This document shows, in pieces, positions 1 through 5,450 of a DNA stretch of 11,749 nucleotides. The position numbers and the translations under genes were made by a program. The DNA is from Xanthomonas translucens pv. translucens DSM 18974. GTDB lineage: Bacteria; Pseudomonadota; Gammaproteobacteria; Xanthomonadales; Xanthomonadaceae. A model generated the notes under the pieces. That model did no database searches, was not told the origin of the DNA, and saw only the letters and a list, made by a program, of their open reading frames with translations. The first letter of the stretch is position 1. Every line of letters begins with the position of its first letter. The DNA lies in the NCBI RefSeq assembly GCF_000331775.1, contig NZ_CAPJ01000458.1:1-11749 (forward strand). Direction: 5' to 3'.

Positions 1-108
1 GGAATCCTAATGCCTCTAATGCCGTTCAAATGTGACGGTTTCTTTAGTCCTGGCGTGAAGTCGGAACGAAAGTCCTGATTTGGGGACGAACTCTCCCCAG
101 GGGCCTTA
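1..108. other. Edge of a further cassette, no gene seen
   Basis: This stretch lies beyond the decayed attC at about 103-149 and would be the start of the next cassette in the array. I read both strands and see no open frame with a ribosome-binding site. It may be a non-coding cassette, or a coding one whose gene begins outside the window. Confidence 0.4.
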
Positions 109-149
109 CGCCTGAGTTGAGCCGGCCCGCGAAGCACGTCAACTGTCAC
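103..149 (-). repeat. Decayed, shortened attC site
   Basis: On the plus strand this begins like the other attC sites of the window (GCCTTACGCCTGAGTTGAGC, then the GCGAAGC loop region) but its second arm is shortened and diverged, ending near AACTGTCAC where the others have AATTGTTAG. Read in cassette direction, the crossover core is GTAAGGC instead of GTTAGGC, so the nearly invariant GTT is GTA. The arms around the GAA loop no longer pair well. It is probably inactive. The right boundary is uncertain. Confidence 0.55.
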
Positions 150-308
150 TTGCTTGCTCATTGGACAGTAGCTCGGTCTCGCCTGTGCGCCACAAAGTTG
201 TCACTTTTACCAGGGCTTGGCCTCAACATCGCCGACCGAAGTCCGGGGTGTCGCAACAGCTCTTTTTCGTTTCTTCTTGGCCAATCACTATCCCCAATTA
301 GCGCCTAA
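109..308 (-). mobile_element. Gene cassette, about 200 bp, no convincing gene
   Basis: The cassette is bounded by the crossover point of the good attC at 303-362 and by the decayed attC at 103-149. On the cassette strand I find only very short frames, such as a 23-codon frame from an internal ATG, none with a clear ribosome-binding site. A 63-codon frame on the opposite strand ends inside the attC and runs against the usual cassette direction. It is most likely a non-coding or eroded cassette, or one carrying a promoter or RNA that I cannot recognise. Confidence 0.5.
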
Positions 309-362
309 CGCCTGAATTAAGGCGAGTTGCGAAGCAACTTCGGCTTGAATGAATTGTTAGGC
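303..362 (-). repeat. attC site of the 78-aa protein cassette
   Basis: In cassette direction it begins GCCTAAC (R'') and ends GTTAGGC (R'), a perfect inverted pair that matches the consensus RYYYAAC/GTTRRRY. The plus strand, which is the bottom strand for these cassettes, can fold into a hairpin: GGCGAGTTGC and GCAAC-T-TCGGC around a GAA loop, with one unpaired T and one mismatch. Extrahelical bases of this kind orient recombination by IntI on folded attC. The crossover is expected between 309 and 308. Confidence 0.93.
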
Positions 363-368
363 GGAAAC

Positions 369-605
369 TCAAGGGCCATCGGGAGAATAGTCCGGAAGTT
401 GAGCAATGCGCATGGCGCCTATGTCGTCGCTGACCGACTTGGTTGATGCGTCAATCTCCGCGAGATGTGTCTCGATGGCAATCAACCGGCTCTCATACTG
501 CTGCATCAAGTTTAAGGCAGTACCCTCAAGTCGGAAGGGCTTACCACTGCGCTTGAACAAGATGAGAACAAGCAGGACGACAACAATCCACTCAAACGCG
601 CTCAT
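369..605 (-). CDS. Small single-pass membrane protein with coiled-coil-like tail (unknown function)
   Basis: This 78-residue protein has an uncleaved-looking N-terminal hydrophobic segment (about residues 5-17, WIVVVLLVLILF) followed by basic KRSGKP, which suggests the tail faces the cytoplasm. Residues 30-65 are polar and helix-prone with spaced hydrophobics (LMQQYESRLIAIETHLAEI), possibly a short coiled coil. I do not recognise a family. The ATG at 605 is chosen because GGGGAG lies 8 nt upstream at 614-619. An 80-codon frame on the opposite strand (406-648) has neither this signal nor the cassette orientation. The gene fills its cassette and ends just before the attC, typical for small hypothetical integron genes. 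Expression would depend on a promoter further up the array or within the preceding cassette. Confidence 0.72.
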   Translation of the reverse strand: MSAFEWIVVVLLVLILFKRSGKPFRLEGTALNLMQQYESRLIAIETHLAEIDASTKSVSDDIGAMRIAQLPDYSPDGP

Positions 606-613
606 GTTTCACT

Positions 614-619
614 CTCCCC
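614..619 (-). promoter_or_regulatory. Ribosome-binding site of the 78-aa gene
   Basis: GGGGAG on the minus strand lies 8 nt before the ATG ending at 603. It decides the strand and start of this small gene. Confidence 0.7.
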
Positions 620-642
620 GTCTCCACGAATTGTCCATTGCC

Positions 643-702
643 GCCTAACGCCTGAGTTAAGCCGAGCCGCGAAGCAGCTTCGGCTTGAACGAATTGTTAT
701 GT
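643..702 (-). repeat. attC site of the PIN-domain cassette
   Basis: In cassette direction it runs from ACATAAC (R'') to GTTAGGC (R'). The interior closely follows the other sites. The plus strand pairs GCCGAGCCGC with GCAGC-T-TCGGC around GAA, with one mismatch and one extrahelical T. The R'' contains the TAA stop codon of the PIN-domain gene. The crossover is expected between 649 and 648. Confidence 0.92.
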
Positions 703-1512
703 CTCAACCGGGTAATCTCGCAGTGTTCGCTCCAGCTCTGCAAGCAAGATGTTCTCCTCCTTCTCCATTTCCTTTGTCACCGCTGCATGAACCAGCTTAA
801 GCCCTTGGGACAGCTTGTCTGTAAGAATAATCTTCCTTTGCTTGCTAACGCGTTCGCTGAACTCCTGTTTCAGCCAATCGTTCAGATAGGAGTGCCCACT
901 GTAAATTGCCCCGAAATCAGTGTCGCGGGTTACGATGACGACATGCTTTCCCGTCCTCTTTGAGCATTCTACGATCCACTCCCAATTGATCGCATCTCCA
1001 ATTGATGTGTCAGCTTTCTTTCGTGGCGGATACCCGAGTATAAAACGCTTGCGCGCAAGCCTCCTAACACCGAATCGTTGCTTGTTTTCTCGCGATAAGT
1101 TGCAGGCAGAGTCGTGCTTGAAGAGACGCTGTAGCGCTTGATAAACAGGATCATGATGGATCGGATCGCTCAGAATCTTCTGAATTTTTTCGGTGACTTT
1201 ATTTCTCTGCTCAGAGATTTCTCCCTTCTTGCGCTCTACCATCTTCATTGCCTGAAGATCAGCTACAAGTGCGGGCGCTGTTAGCTTTGCCCAGTCAGGA
1301 GTGCCGAAATTGTTGAGTGACTCGACGATTACGTGTTGCCGATTCTTTTTGTACTCCATCTCAACCTGAGACCCCAATATCAAGCGATCGCGGCACGCCT
1401 CCAGCTGCTCGATGTACTTTAGGCTCACGTCGCTCTTACGAATTCGATAGAAATCTAAGAGTACGTTCGTGTCGACGAACAGCAGAGCGTCTAAAACTTC
1501 CTTGCGCGCCAT
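697..1512 (-). CDS. PIN-domain putative ribonuclease (DUF4935-like)
   Basis: This 271-residue protein has the acidic signature of PIN-fold nucleases: LFVDTNVLLDFYR near the N-terminus (D14, N16, D20), a mid-domain Glu in VEMEY (E53), GDAINWEWIVE (D173) and VTRDTDFG (D197, D199). The IGDAINWEW and RDTDFG blocks are typical of DUF4935 (PIN_12). PIN proteins cut single-stranded RNA with a metal held by these acids; many are toxins, and some act in phage defence. A Lys/Arg-rich central insert (about residues 90-170) could bind RNA. No antitoxin gene accompanies it in the cassette. The ATG at 1512 is preferred because AAGGGGGAG is 4 nt upstream; a GTG one codon earlier (1515) would be too close. 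The stop is supplied by the attC. The family call is good; target and role are inferred. Confidence 0.88.
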   Translation of the reverse strand: MARKEVLDALLFVDTNVLLDFYRIRKSDVSLKYIEQLEACRDRLILGSQVEMEYKKNRQHVIVESLNNFGTPDWAKLTAPALVADLQAMKMVERKKGEISEQRNKVTEKIQKILSDPIHHDPVYQALQRLFKHDSACNLSRENKQRFGVRRLARKRFILGYPPRKKADTSIGDAINWEWIVECSKRTGKHVVIVTRDTDFGAIYSGHSYLNDWLKQEFSERVSKQRKIILTDKLSQGLKLVHAAVTKEMEKEENILLAELERTLRDYPVET

Positions 1513-1516
1513 CACA

Positions 1517-1525
1517 CTCCCCCTT
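1517..1525 (-). promoter_or_regulatory. Ribosome-binding site of the PIN-domain gene
   Basis: AAGGGGGAG on the minus strand lies 4 nt before ATG 1512-1510 and directly next to the in-frame GTG at 1515-1513. The spacing favours the ATG. It lies inside the cassette near its 5' edge, so the cassette carries its own translation signal. Confidence 0.65.
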
Positions 1526-1528
1526 GAG

Positions 1529-1588
1529 ATATAACGCCTGAATTATGCCGAGCCGCGAAGCGGCGTCGGCTTGAATGAATTGTTAGGG
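1529..1588 (-). repeat. attC site of the HEPN/AbiU2-like cassette
   Basis: In cassette direction it runs from CCCTAAC (R'') to GTTATAT (R'). The plus strand folds cleanly: GCCGA-GCCGC, loop GAA, GCGGC-G-TCGGC with one extrahelical G. The R'' contains the TAA stop codon of the HEPN gene. The crossover is expected between 1535 and 1534; the last six bases of R' belong to the following PIN cassette. Confidence 0.93.
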
Positions 1589-2224
1589 CGCACCTGCCGC
1601 AGCCTTGAGGCGCTCAAAGTTACGTAACTTCGAAATCAGCACCCTTGCGCCGCTTTCATCAGTGAAATTATCATACAAAGTAGTGCTGTTTTTGAAGTGC
1701 AGGTTTAGGCGGTTCATGATAGCGCGAAGCGCCGCAAGCGTGGTTTCGATCCGGTCTCTACTGATGCCGCTGAGCGAATTTGCCGCCCTATCAGCAGCAT
1801 ATCCGTGGTCTTGATGGGCGATACGCTTGTTTCGATGCTCCCTCGCGAAAGCTGCTTGGTCTAGTGCAGCACTACAGAGGCCCTGCAGTTCATTTTTTAA
1901 CGCAGCATCGTCGACGAGAAGAGGCAAGGAATGAATCGTAAGGTTTTTCTTGCCGCGAGTCTCAGGAGGATCAGTCATCCGGGAAATGCCGAGAAGAACG
2001 CTATCCCAAATTTCGTCTTGAACGATCTTGAAGAAGAGACCGGCAGTTCGATTGAGCAGCGCCACCGTCTCCTCATCCGAACCGAACAGCTGCCGGTACT
2101 GTTGCCACACCATATGTAGTTCGATCAACTTTCGATGAAGAGTGGCAAACGCCACTCCAAGCTCGTCACCCATCAGTGCCACGTAGTTCGCGTGCACCTC
2201 TTCCATGGACTGCGTGGAGGTCAT
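1583..2224 (-). CDS. HEPN/AbiU2-like protein, putative abortive-infection ribonuclease
   Basis: This 213-residue, mostly helical soluble protein has conserved-looking blocks ELHMVWQQYRQLFG (about 35-48), LLNRTAGLFFKIVQDEIWDSVLLGISRMTDPP (57-87, described here in overlapping parts), and REHRNKRIAHQD (128-139). The last holds the HEPN catalytic pattern R-x(4-6)-H as R131 and H137. The arrangement fits the AbiU2 type of HEPN domain. HEPN proteins are metal-independent RNases found in toxin-antitoxin and abortive-infection systems; AbiU of Lactococcus gives phage resistance. The ATG at 2224 has AAGG 8 nt upstream and overlaps the stop of a two-codon frame. The stop lies in the attC. Family call fairly firm from recalled motifs; anti-phage activity is inference. 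No partner antitoxin or nucleotidyltransferase is seen in the cassette. Confidence 0.85.
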   Translation of the reverse strand: MTSTQSMEEVHANYVALMGDELGVAFATLHRKLIELHMVWQQYRQLFGSDEETVALLNRTAGLFFKIVQDEIWDSVLLGISRMTDPPETRGKKNLTIHSLPLLVDDAALKNELQGLCSAALDQAAFAREHRNKRIAHQDHGYAADRAANSLSGISRDRIETTLAALRAIMNRLNLHFKNSTTLYDNFTDESGARVLISKLRNFERLKAAAGAP

Positions 2225-2236
2225 CTCATGCGCCTT
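2221..2236 (-). promoter_or_regulatory. RBS plus minimal coupling frame ATG-AGA-TGA before the HEPN gene
   Basis: On the minus strand AAGG (2236-2233) is followed by ATG AGA TGA (2229-2221), whose TGA stop overlaps the gene's ATG (2224-2222) as ATGA. AAGG is 8 nt from the gene's ATG and only 3 nt from the upstream one. The first ATG is out of frame with the gene. A terminating ribosome could restart on the gene. The arrangement is seen directly; a function is inferred. Confidence 0.45.
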
Positions 2237-2250
2237 AACTACTATTGGAC
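2233..2250 (-). other. attI core (integron insertion site)
   Basis: On the minus strand a simple site is visible: GTCCAAT (2250-2244), spacer AGTA, then GTTAAGG (2239-2233). These resemble the inverted L (RYYYAAC) and R (GTTRRRY) boxes bound by IntI; the crossover is expected between 2239 and 2238. The site lies between the first cassette and intI, as required. The wider attI (possible extra integrase boxes up to about 2326) cannot be delimited. A small hairpin ACCGC-N6-GCGGT at 2249-2264 overlaps its edge. No promoter clear enough to call is seen in 2251-2350 on either strand. Confidence 0.75.
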
Positions 2251-2326
2251 CGCCTAAAAGCGGTGTTGTACCAAGTATCGACTAACGCCGGAGGTCTGGG
2301 AAGGGGGGAATTCCTACTGCGTAAAA

Positions 2327-3155
2327 ATGACTTGCCGGATGGCGCGCCTGGCCCCCAAGCTGCTGGATCAGGTCCGTGGTGGGCTGCGGCTTCGCCACTA
2401 CAGCCTGCGCACCGAGCAGGCATATGTGGGCTGGATACGGCGCTTCATTCTGGCCAACGGCAAGCGGCATCCGGTGCAGATGGGGCGGGCAGAGGGCGAG
2501 GCGTTTCTGACCGAACTGGCGACGCGGGGCCAGGTGTCGGCCGGAACGCAGAGTCAGGCGCTGGCGGCGCTGCTGTTTCTCTATCGCGACGTTCTGGGCG
2601 TGGAGTTGCCCTGGATGGAGAATCTGGTGCGCGCCAAGCGGCCGCGGCGGATTCCGGTGGTGCTCTCGGTCTCGGCGGGTGCCGCTGCCGCGCAGCCTGC
2701 GCGGGGAATTGATGCAGCAACGCGCGCGGGCGCTGCTGCTGCACGCCGCGGATCTCGCCGAGGGGGCGGGAAGGGTGTTCCTGCCACATGCGCTGGAGCG
2801 CAAGTATCCCAATGCCGATGTCGCGCCCGGCTGGCAGTATCTGGTCCCCGCCGCGCGTCGATCGGTGGATCCGCGCAGTGGCCGAGTGGGCCGGCATCAC
2901 GTGTCGGAGGAAACGCTGCAGCGTGCGGTGCAGGCGGCACGGCGCCGTGCAGGCATCGCCAAGCCGGCGACCTGCCACACCCTGCGGCATTCGTTTGCCA
3001 CGCACCTGCTGGAAGCCGGCCACGAGATCCGCACCGTGCAGGAGCTGCTAGGCCACAAGGAGGTGGCCACCACGCAGATCTACACGCATGTGCTTGGGCG
3101 CGGGGCCTCGGCGGTGCGCAGTCCGCTGGATGGGATGGGCGTCGGCGGTCAGTGA
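2327..3155 (+). pseudogene. intI: Integron integrase IntI, broken by an internal deletion with frameshift
   Basis: The N-terminal part reads from ATG 2327 (or 2339): the SAM-like DNA-binding domain of tyrosine recombinases, KLLDQVRGGLRLRHYSLRTE to [20 protein letters not shown]. At about 2665-2676 this frame is lost and the protein resumes one frame over as [16 protein letters not shown]. It then runs through the integron-specific insert ([41 protein letters not shown]) and the catalytic block [13 protein letters not shown] ... [16 protein letters not shown] to TGA 3153-3155. The His-x-x-Arg, the second His and the Tyr (codon 3081-3083) remain, but the stretch with the first catalytic Arg (GLRLxE) is missing. 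By comparison with recalled intact IntI proteins, some 55-60 residues are gone. Inactive integrases at this locus are common in Xanthomonas. Confidence 0.93.
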
Positions 3156-3267
3156 CGTTGCCACCAAGAACAGCAACCCAGCTGTGGGCGTGTGTGGTCA
3201 CGCGTCGGGACTGATGGCCCGAGGCCACCCAGAGTCCCTCACACAGTGCAACGCCTGGACACTATGA

Positions 3268-3289
3268 AGACCGTGGGGCTCCGCGGTCT
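3268..3289 (-). terminator. Hairpin after ilvD, possible weak terminator
   Basis: AGACCGTGG, loop GGCT, CCGCGGTCT forms a 9-bp stem with one T-G mismatch or wobble, 14 nt past the ilvD stop. No T-run follows in the ilvD direction, so it may be a weak or RNA-stabilising hairpin. The remaining spacer between intI and ilvD (3156-3302) shows nothing else. Confidence 0.4.
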
Positions 3290-3302
3290 CCATGGCAGCG
3301 CC

Positions 3303-5141
3303 TCAACCGTCCAGCATCGCCTTGTCGCGTACCGCGCCCTTGTCGGCGCTGGTTGCCAGCAGCGCATAGGCCTTCAGCGCGGTGGTGACCTTGCGCGGGC
3401 GCACTTCCACTGGCTTCCAGCCTTGCGCGTCCTGGGCGGTGCGGCGGGCGGCCAGTTCGGCGTCGTCGACCAGCAGGTCGATGCGGCGGTTGGGGATGTC
3501 GATCAGGATTTTGTCGCCGTCGCGGACCAGGCCGATGGCGCCACCCGCCGCCGCTTCCGGCGAGGCGTGGCCGATCGACAGGCCGGAGGTGCCGCCGGAG
3601 AAGCGGCCGTCGGTGAGCAGGGCGCATTGCTTGCCCAGGCCCTTGGATTTCAGATAGGAGGTGGGGTAGAGCATTTCCTGCATGCCGGGGCCGCCCTTGG
3701 GGCCTTCGTAGCGGATCACCACCACGTCGCCGGCCTGCACTTCGCCGGCGAGGATGCCCTTGACCGCCGAGTCCTGGCTCTCGAATACCTTGGCGTTGCC
3801 TTCGAACACGTGGATCGATTCGTCCACGCCGGCGGTCTTGACCACGCAGCCGTCGACGGCGATGTTGCCGTACAGCACCGCCAGCCCGCCTTCCTGCGAG
3901 TAGGCATGGGCGACGTCGCGGATGCAGCCGGCTTCACGGTCGGCGTCCAGCGTCGGCCAGCGCGTGGCCTGGCTGAAGGCGATCTGGGTGGGAATGCCGG
4001 CCGGGCCGGCCTTGTAGAAGGTGTGCACGGCCTCGGCGTCGGTCTGGGTGATGTCCCATTGCGCGATGGCGTCGGCGAGGGTGCGGCTGTGCACGGTGGG
4101 CTGGTCGGTATGCAGCAGGCCGCCGCGCGCCAGTTCGCCGAGGATGGCGAGGATGCCGCCGGCGCGGTGCACGTCTTCGATGTGGTACTTCTGGATGTTC
4201 GGCGCGACCTTGCACAGCTGCGGCACATGCCGCGACAGGCGGTCGATGTCGCGCAGGGTGAACGGCACTTCGCCTTCCTGCGCGGCGGCGAGCAGGTGCA
4301 GGATGGTGTTGGTGGAGCCGCCCATCGCGATGTCCAGGGTCATCGCGTTCTCGAACGCTTTGAACGTGGCGATGCCGCGCGGCAGCGCGGTGGGATCTTC
4401 GGCGCCGTACCAGCGGTGGCATAGCTCGACCGCGGTGCGTCCGGCCTTCAGGAACAGCTGCTCGCGGTCGGCATGGGTGGCGACCACGGTGCCGTTGCCG
4501 GGCAGGGCCAGGCCCAGCGCTTCGGTCAGGCAGTTCATCGAGTTGGCGGTGAACATGCCCGAGCACGAGCCGCAGGTGGGGCAGGCGCTGCGTTCGAAGG
4601 CGGCGACCTTTTCGTCGGAGGCATTGGGATCGGCGGCGATCACCATTGCGTCGATCAGGTCCAGGTTGTGGTCGGCGAGCTTGGTCTTGCCCGCTTCCAT
4701 CGGCCCGCCGGACACGAACACGGTGGGGATGTTGAGGCGCAAGGCGGCCATCAGCATGCCGGGGGTGATCTTGTCGCAGTTGGAGATGCACACCAGCGCG
4801 TCGGCGCAGTGCGCGTTGACCATGTACTCCACCGAGTCGGCGATGATCTCGCGGCTGGGCAGCGAATACAGCATGCCGTCGTGGCCCATGGCGATGCCGT
4901 CGTCCACGGCGATGGTGTCGAATTCCTTGGCCACGCCGCCGACGCGCTCGATCTCGCGCGCGACCAGCTGGCCGAGATCCTTCAGGTGCACGTGGCCAGG
5001 CACGAACTGGGTGAAGGAGTTGGCAATGGCGATGATCGGCTTGTGGAAGTCGGCATCCTGCATGCCGGTGGCGCGCCACAGCGCGCGCGCGCCGGCCATG
5101 TTGCGGCCGTGGGTGGAGGTCTTGGAGCGATAGTCGGGCAT
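3303..5141 (-). CDS. ilvD: Dihydroxy-acid dehydratase
   Basis: IlvD (EC 4.2.1.9) dehydrates 2,3-dihydroxy-isovalerate and 2,3-dihydroxy-3-methylvalerate to the 2-keto acids that become valine, leucine and isoleucine; it is cytoplasmic and holds an iron-sulfur cluster. The 612 residues match the usual length of about 610-620. It opens with [20 protein letters not shown]. Key residues are in place: D81 ([12 protein letters not shown]), C122-D123-K124 (NCDKITPGM, cluster ligand, metal ligand and carboxylated lysine), and [20 protein letters not shown] with C193 as second cluster ligand. The late motifs [14 protein letters not shown] and [18 protein letters not shown] are intact. The ATG at 5141 gives the full family N-terminus although no strong ribosome-binding site precedes it. 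It is monocistronic here and marks the usual integron neighbour in Xanthomonas. Confidence 0.98.
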   Translation of the reverse strand: MPDYRSKTSTHGRNMAGARALWRATGMQDADFHKPIIAIANSFTQFVPGHVHLKDLGQLVAREIERVGGVAKEFDTIAVDDGIAMGHDGMLYSLPSREIIADSVEYMVNAHCADALVCISNCDKITPGMLMAALRLNIPTVFVSGGPMEAGKTKLADHNLDLIDAMVIAADPNASDEKVAAFERSACPTCGSCSGMFTANSMNCLTEALGLALPGNGTVVATHADREQLFLKAGRTAVELCHRWYGAEDPTALPRGIATFKAFENAMTLDIAMGGSTNTILHLLAAAQEGEVPFTLRDIDRLSRHVPQLCKVAPNIQKYHIEDVHRAGGILAILGELARGGLLHTDQPTVHSRTLADAIAQWDITQTDAEAVHTFYKAGPAGIPTQIAFSQATRWPTLDADREAGCIRDVAHAYSQEGGLAVLYGNIAVDGCVVKTAGVDESIHVFEGNAKVFESQDSAVKGILAGEVQAGDVVVIRYEGPKGGPGMQEMLYPTSYLKSKGLGKQCALLTDGRFSGGTSGLSIGHASPEAAAGGAIGLVRDGDKILIDIPNRRIDLLVDDAELAARRTAQDAQGWKPVEVRPRKVTTALKAYALLATSADKGAVRDKAMLDG

Positions 5142-5206
5142 GGGGGTGTCGTGCGGTCGGAAGGCGGGCGGCAGGCTGGCCGAAGCGGGCGGCCCGGCGG
5201 GGCCGC

Positions 5207-5231
5207 AAAGGGTTGCATTCGCAACCTTTTT
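5207..5231 (+). terminator. Hairpin with T-run between ilvD and the ygiB-like gene
   Basis: The plus strand reads AAAG-GGTTGC, loop ATTC, GCAACC-TTTTT: a 6-bp perfect stem extended by one G-T and three A-T pairs, ending in five T. In form it is an intrinsic terminator on the plus strand, yet no plus-strand gene lies upstream. On the minus strand it would sit in the ilvD leader, 66 nt before the start codon, followed only by CTTT. It may block antisense transcription into the ygiB side or affect ilvD expression. The rest of the 288-bp divergent spacer (5142-5429) shows no promoter I can call. Confidence 0.45.
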
Positions 5232-5435
5232 GCGCGCCGTACAGGGCCATTCGCCACGGTATCACGCGGTCTGCGCGCTTGCCCTTGCCGACGATGAACC
5301 GGCGCCCTGACCTGGAGCGCGCGGACGCCGCCGCGCTATGCGATCCGGCGACCGGGCGCTGCGGATGCATGGGTCTGCGCGCTACCGGCGATTTCCGTCT
5401 CCGCATGGAACCAGGCATCATCGGGTTCTGTGCTC

Positions 5436-5446
5436 AGGGAGGGGGA
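5436..5446 (+). promoter_or_regulatory. Ribosome-binding site that sets the lipoprotein start
   Basis: AGGGAGGGGGA lies 4-8 nt before the ATG at 5451. This favours that ATG over the in-frame GTG at 5430, which would place the signal sequence after seven extra residues. Confidence 0.7.
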
Positions 5447-5450
5447 ACCG

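Larger units (their letters stand above)
309..648 (-). mobile_element. Gene cassette carrying a small membrane protein
   Basis: A 340-bp unit runs from the crossover in the attC at 643-702 to the crossover in the attC at 303-362. Its first bases (TTAGGC after the crossover) match its own R'' (GCCTAAC) exactly, as expected for a cassette inserted as one circle. It holds one gene (369-605). Confidence 0.88.
649..1534 (-). mobile_element. Gene cassette carrying a PIN-domain protein
   Basis: This 886-bp unit lies between the crossovers of the attC sites at 1529-1588 and 643-702. Its first bases after the crossover (TTATAT) mirror its own unusual R'' (ACATAAC, reverse complement GTTATGT) rather than the more common TTAGGC, so both ends came in together. 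Confidence 0.9.
1535..2238 (-). mobile_element. Gene cassette in first position, carrying an AbiU2-like protein
   Basis: This 704-bp unit lies between the attI crossover and the crossover in attC 1529-1588. As the attI-proximal cassette it is normally the most recently captured and the best expressed. Its 5' leader before the gene is only 14 nt. Confidence 0.88.
1..3155 (-). mobile_element. Chromosomal integron beside ilvD, with inactivated integrase
   Basis: The region holds all parts of an integron: an integrase gene remnant on the plus strand (2327-3155), an attI core at 2233-2250, and an array of cassettes read away from it on the minus strand, separated by attC sites of one closely related 60-bp type. 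The strand given is that of the cassettes. The neighbouring gene is ilvD, the established position of the integron in Xanthomonas. The array continues beyond the left edge. The cassette part is clearly more A+T-rich than intI and ilvD, as expected for captured genes. The integrase is broken, so local excision and capture are probably lost. Basis: att sites and gene order seen directly; the locus assignment rests on knowledge of Xanthomonas integrons. Confidence 0.93.

Noticed and set aside
117..308. 63-codon frame on the plus strand
   Set aside because: It runs against the cassette direction, starts in the decayed attC, ends inside the next attC and has no ribosome-binding site or recognisable protein features.
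406..648. 80-codon frame opposite the 78-aa gene
   Set aside because: The minus-strand gene has a good ribosome-binding site, a membrane helix and the correct cassette orientation; this frame ends in the attC and has none of these.
1..2240. CRISPR array
   Set aside because: The repeated 60-bp units have unequal spacings of hundreds of bases, inverted-repeat cores and genes between them, so they are attC sites.
2236..2250. Possible LexA box near attI (TTAACTACTATTGG)
   Set aside because: It resembles only one half of the xanthomonad LexA palindrome; the second half-site is absent.
3192..4424. 410-codon frame antisense to ilvD
   Set aside because: Long antisense frames are expected in high-GC DNA; the translation is low-complexity and ilvD on the other strand is certain.
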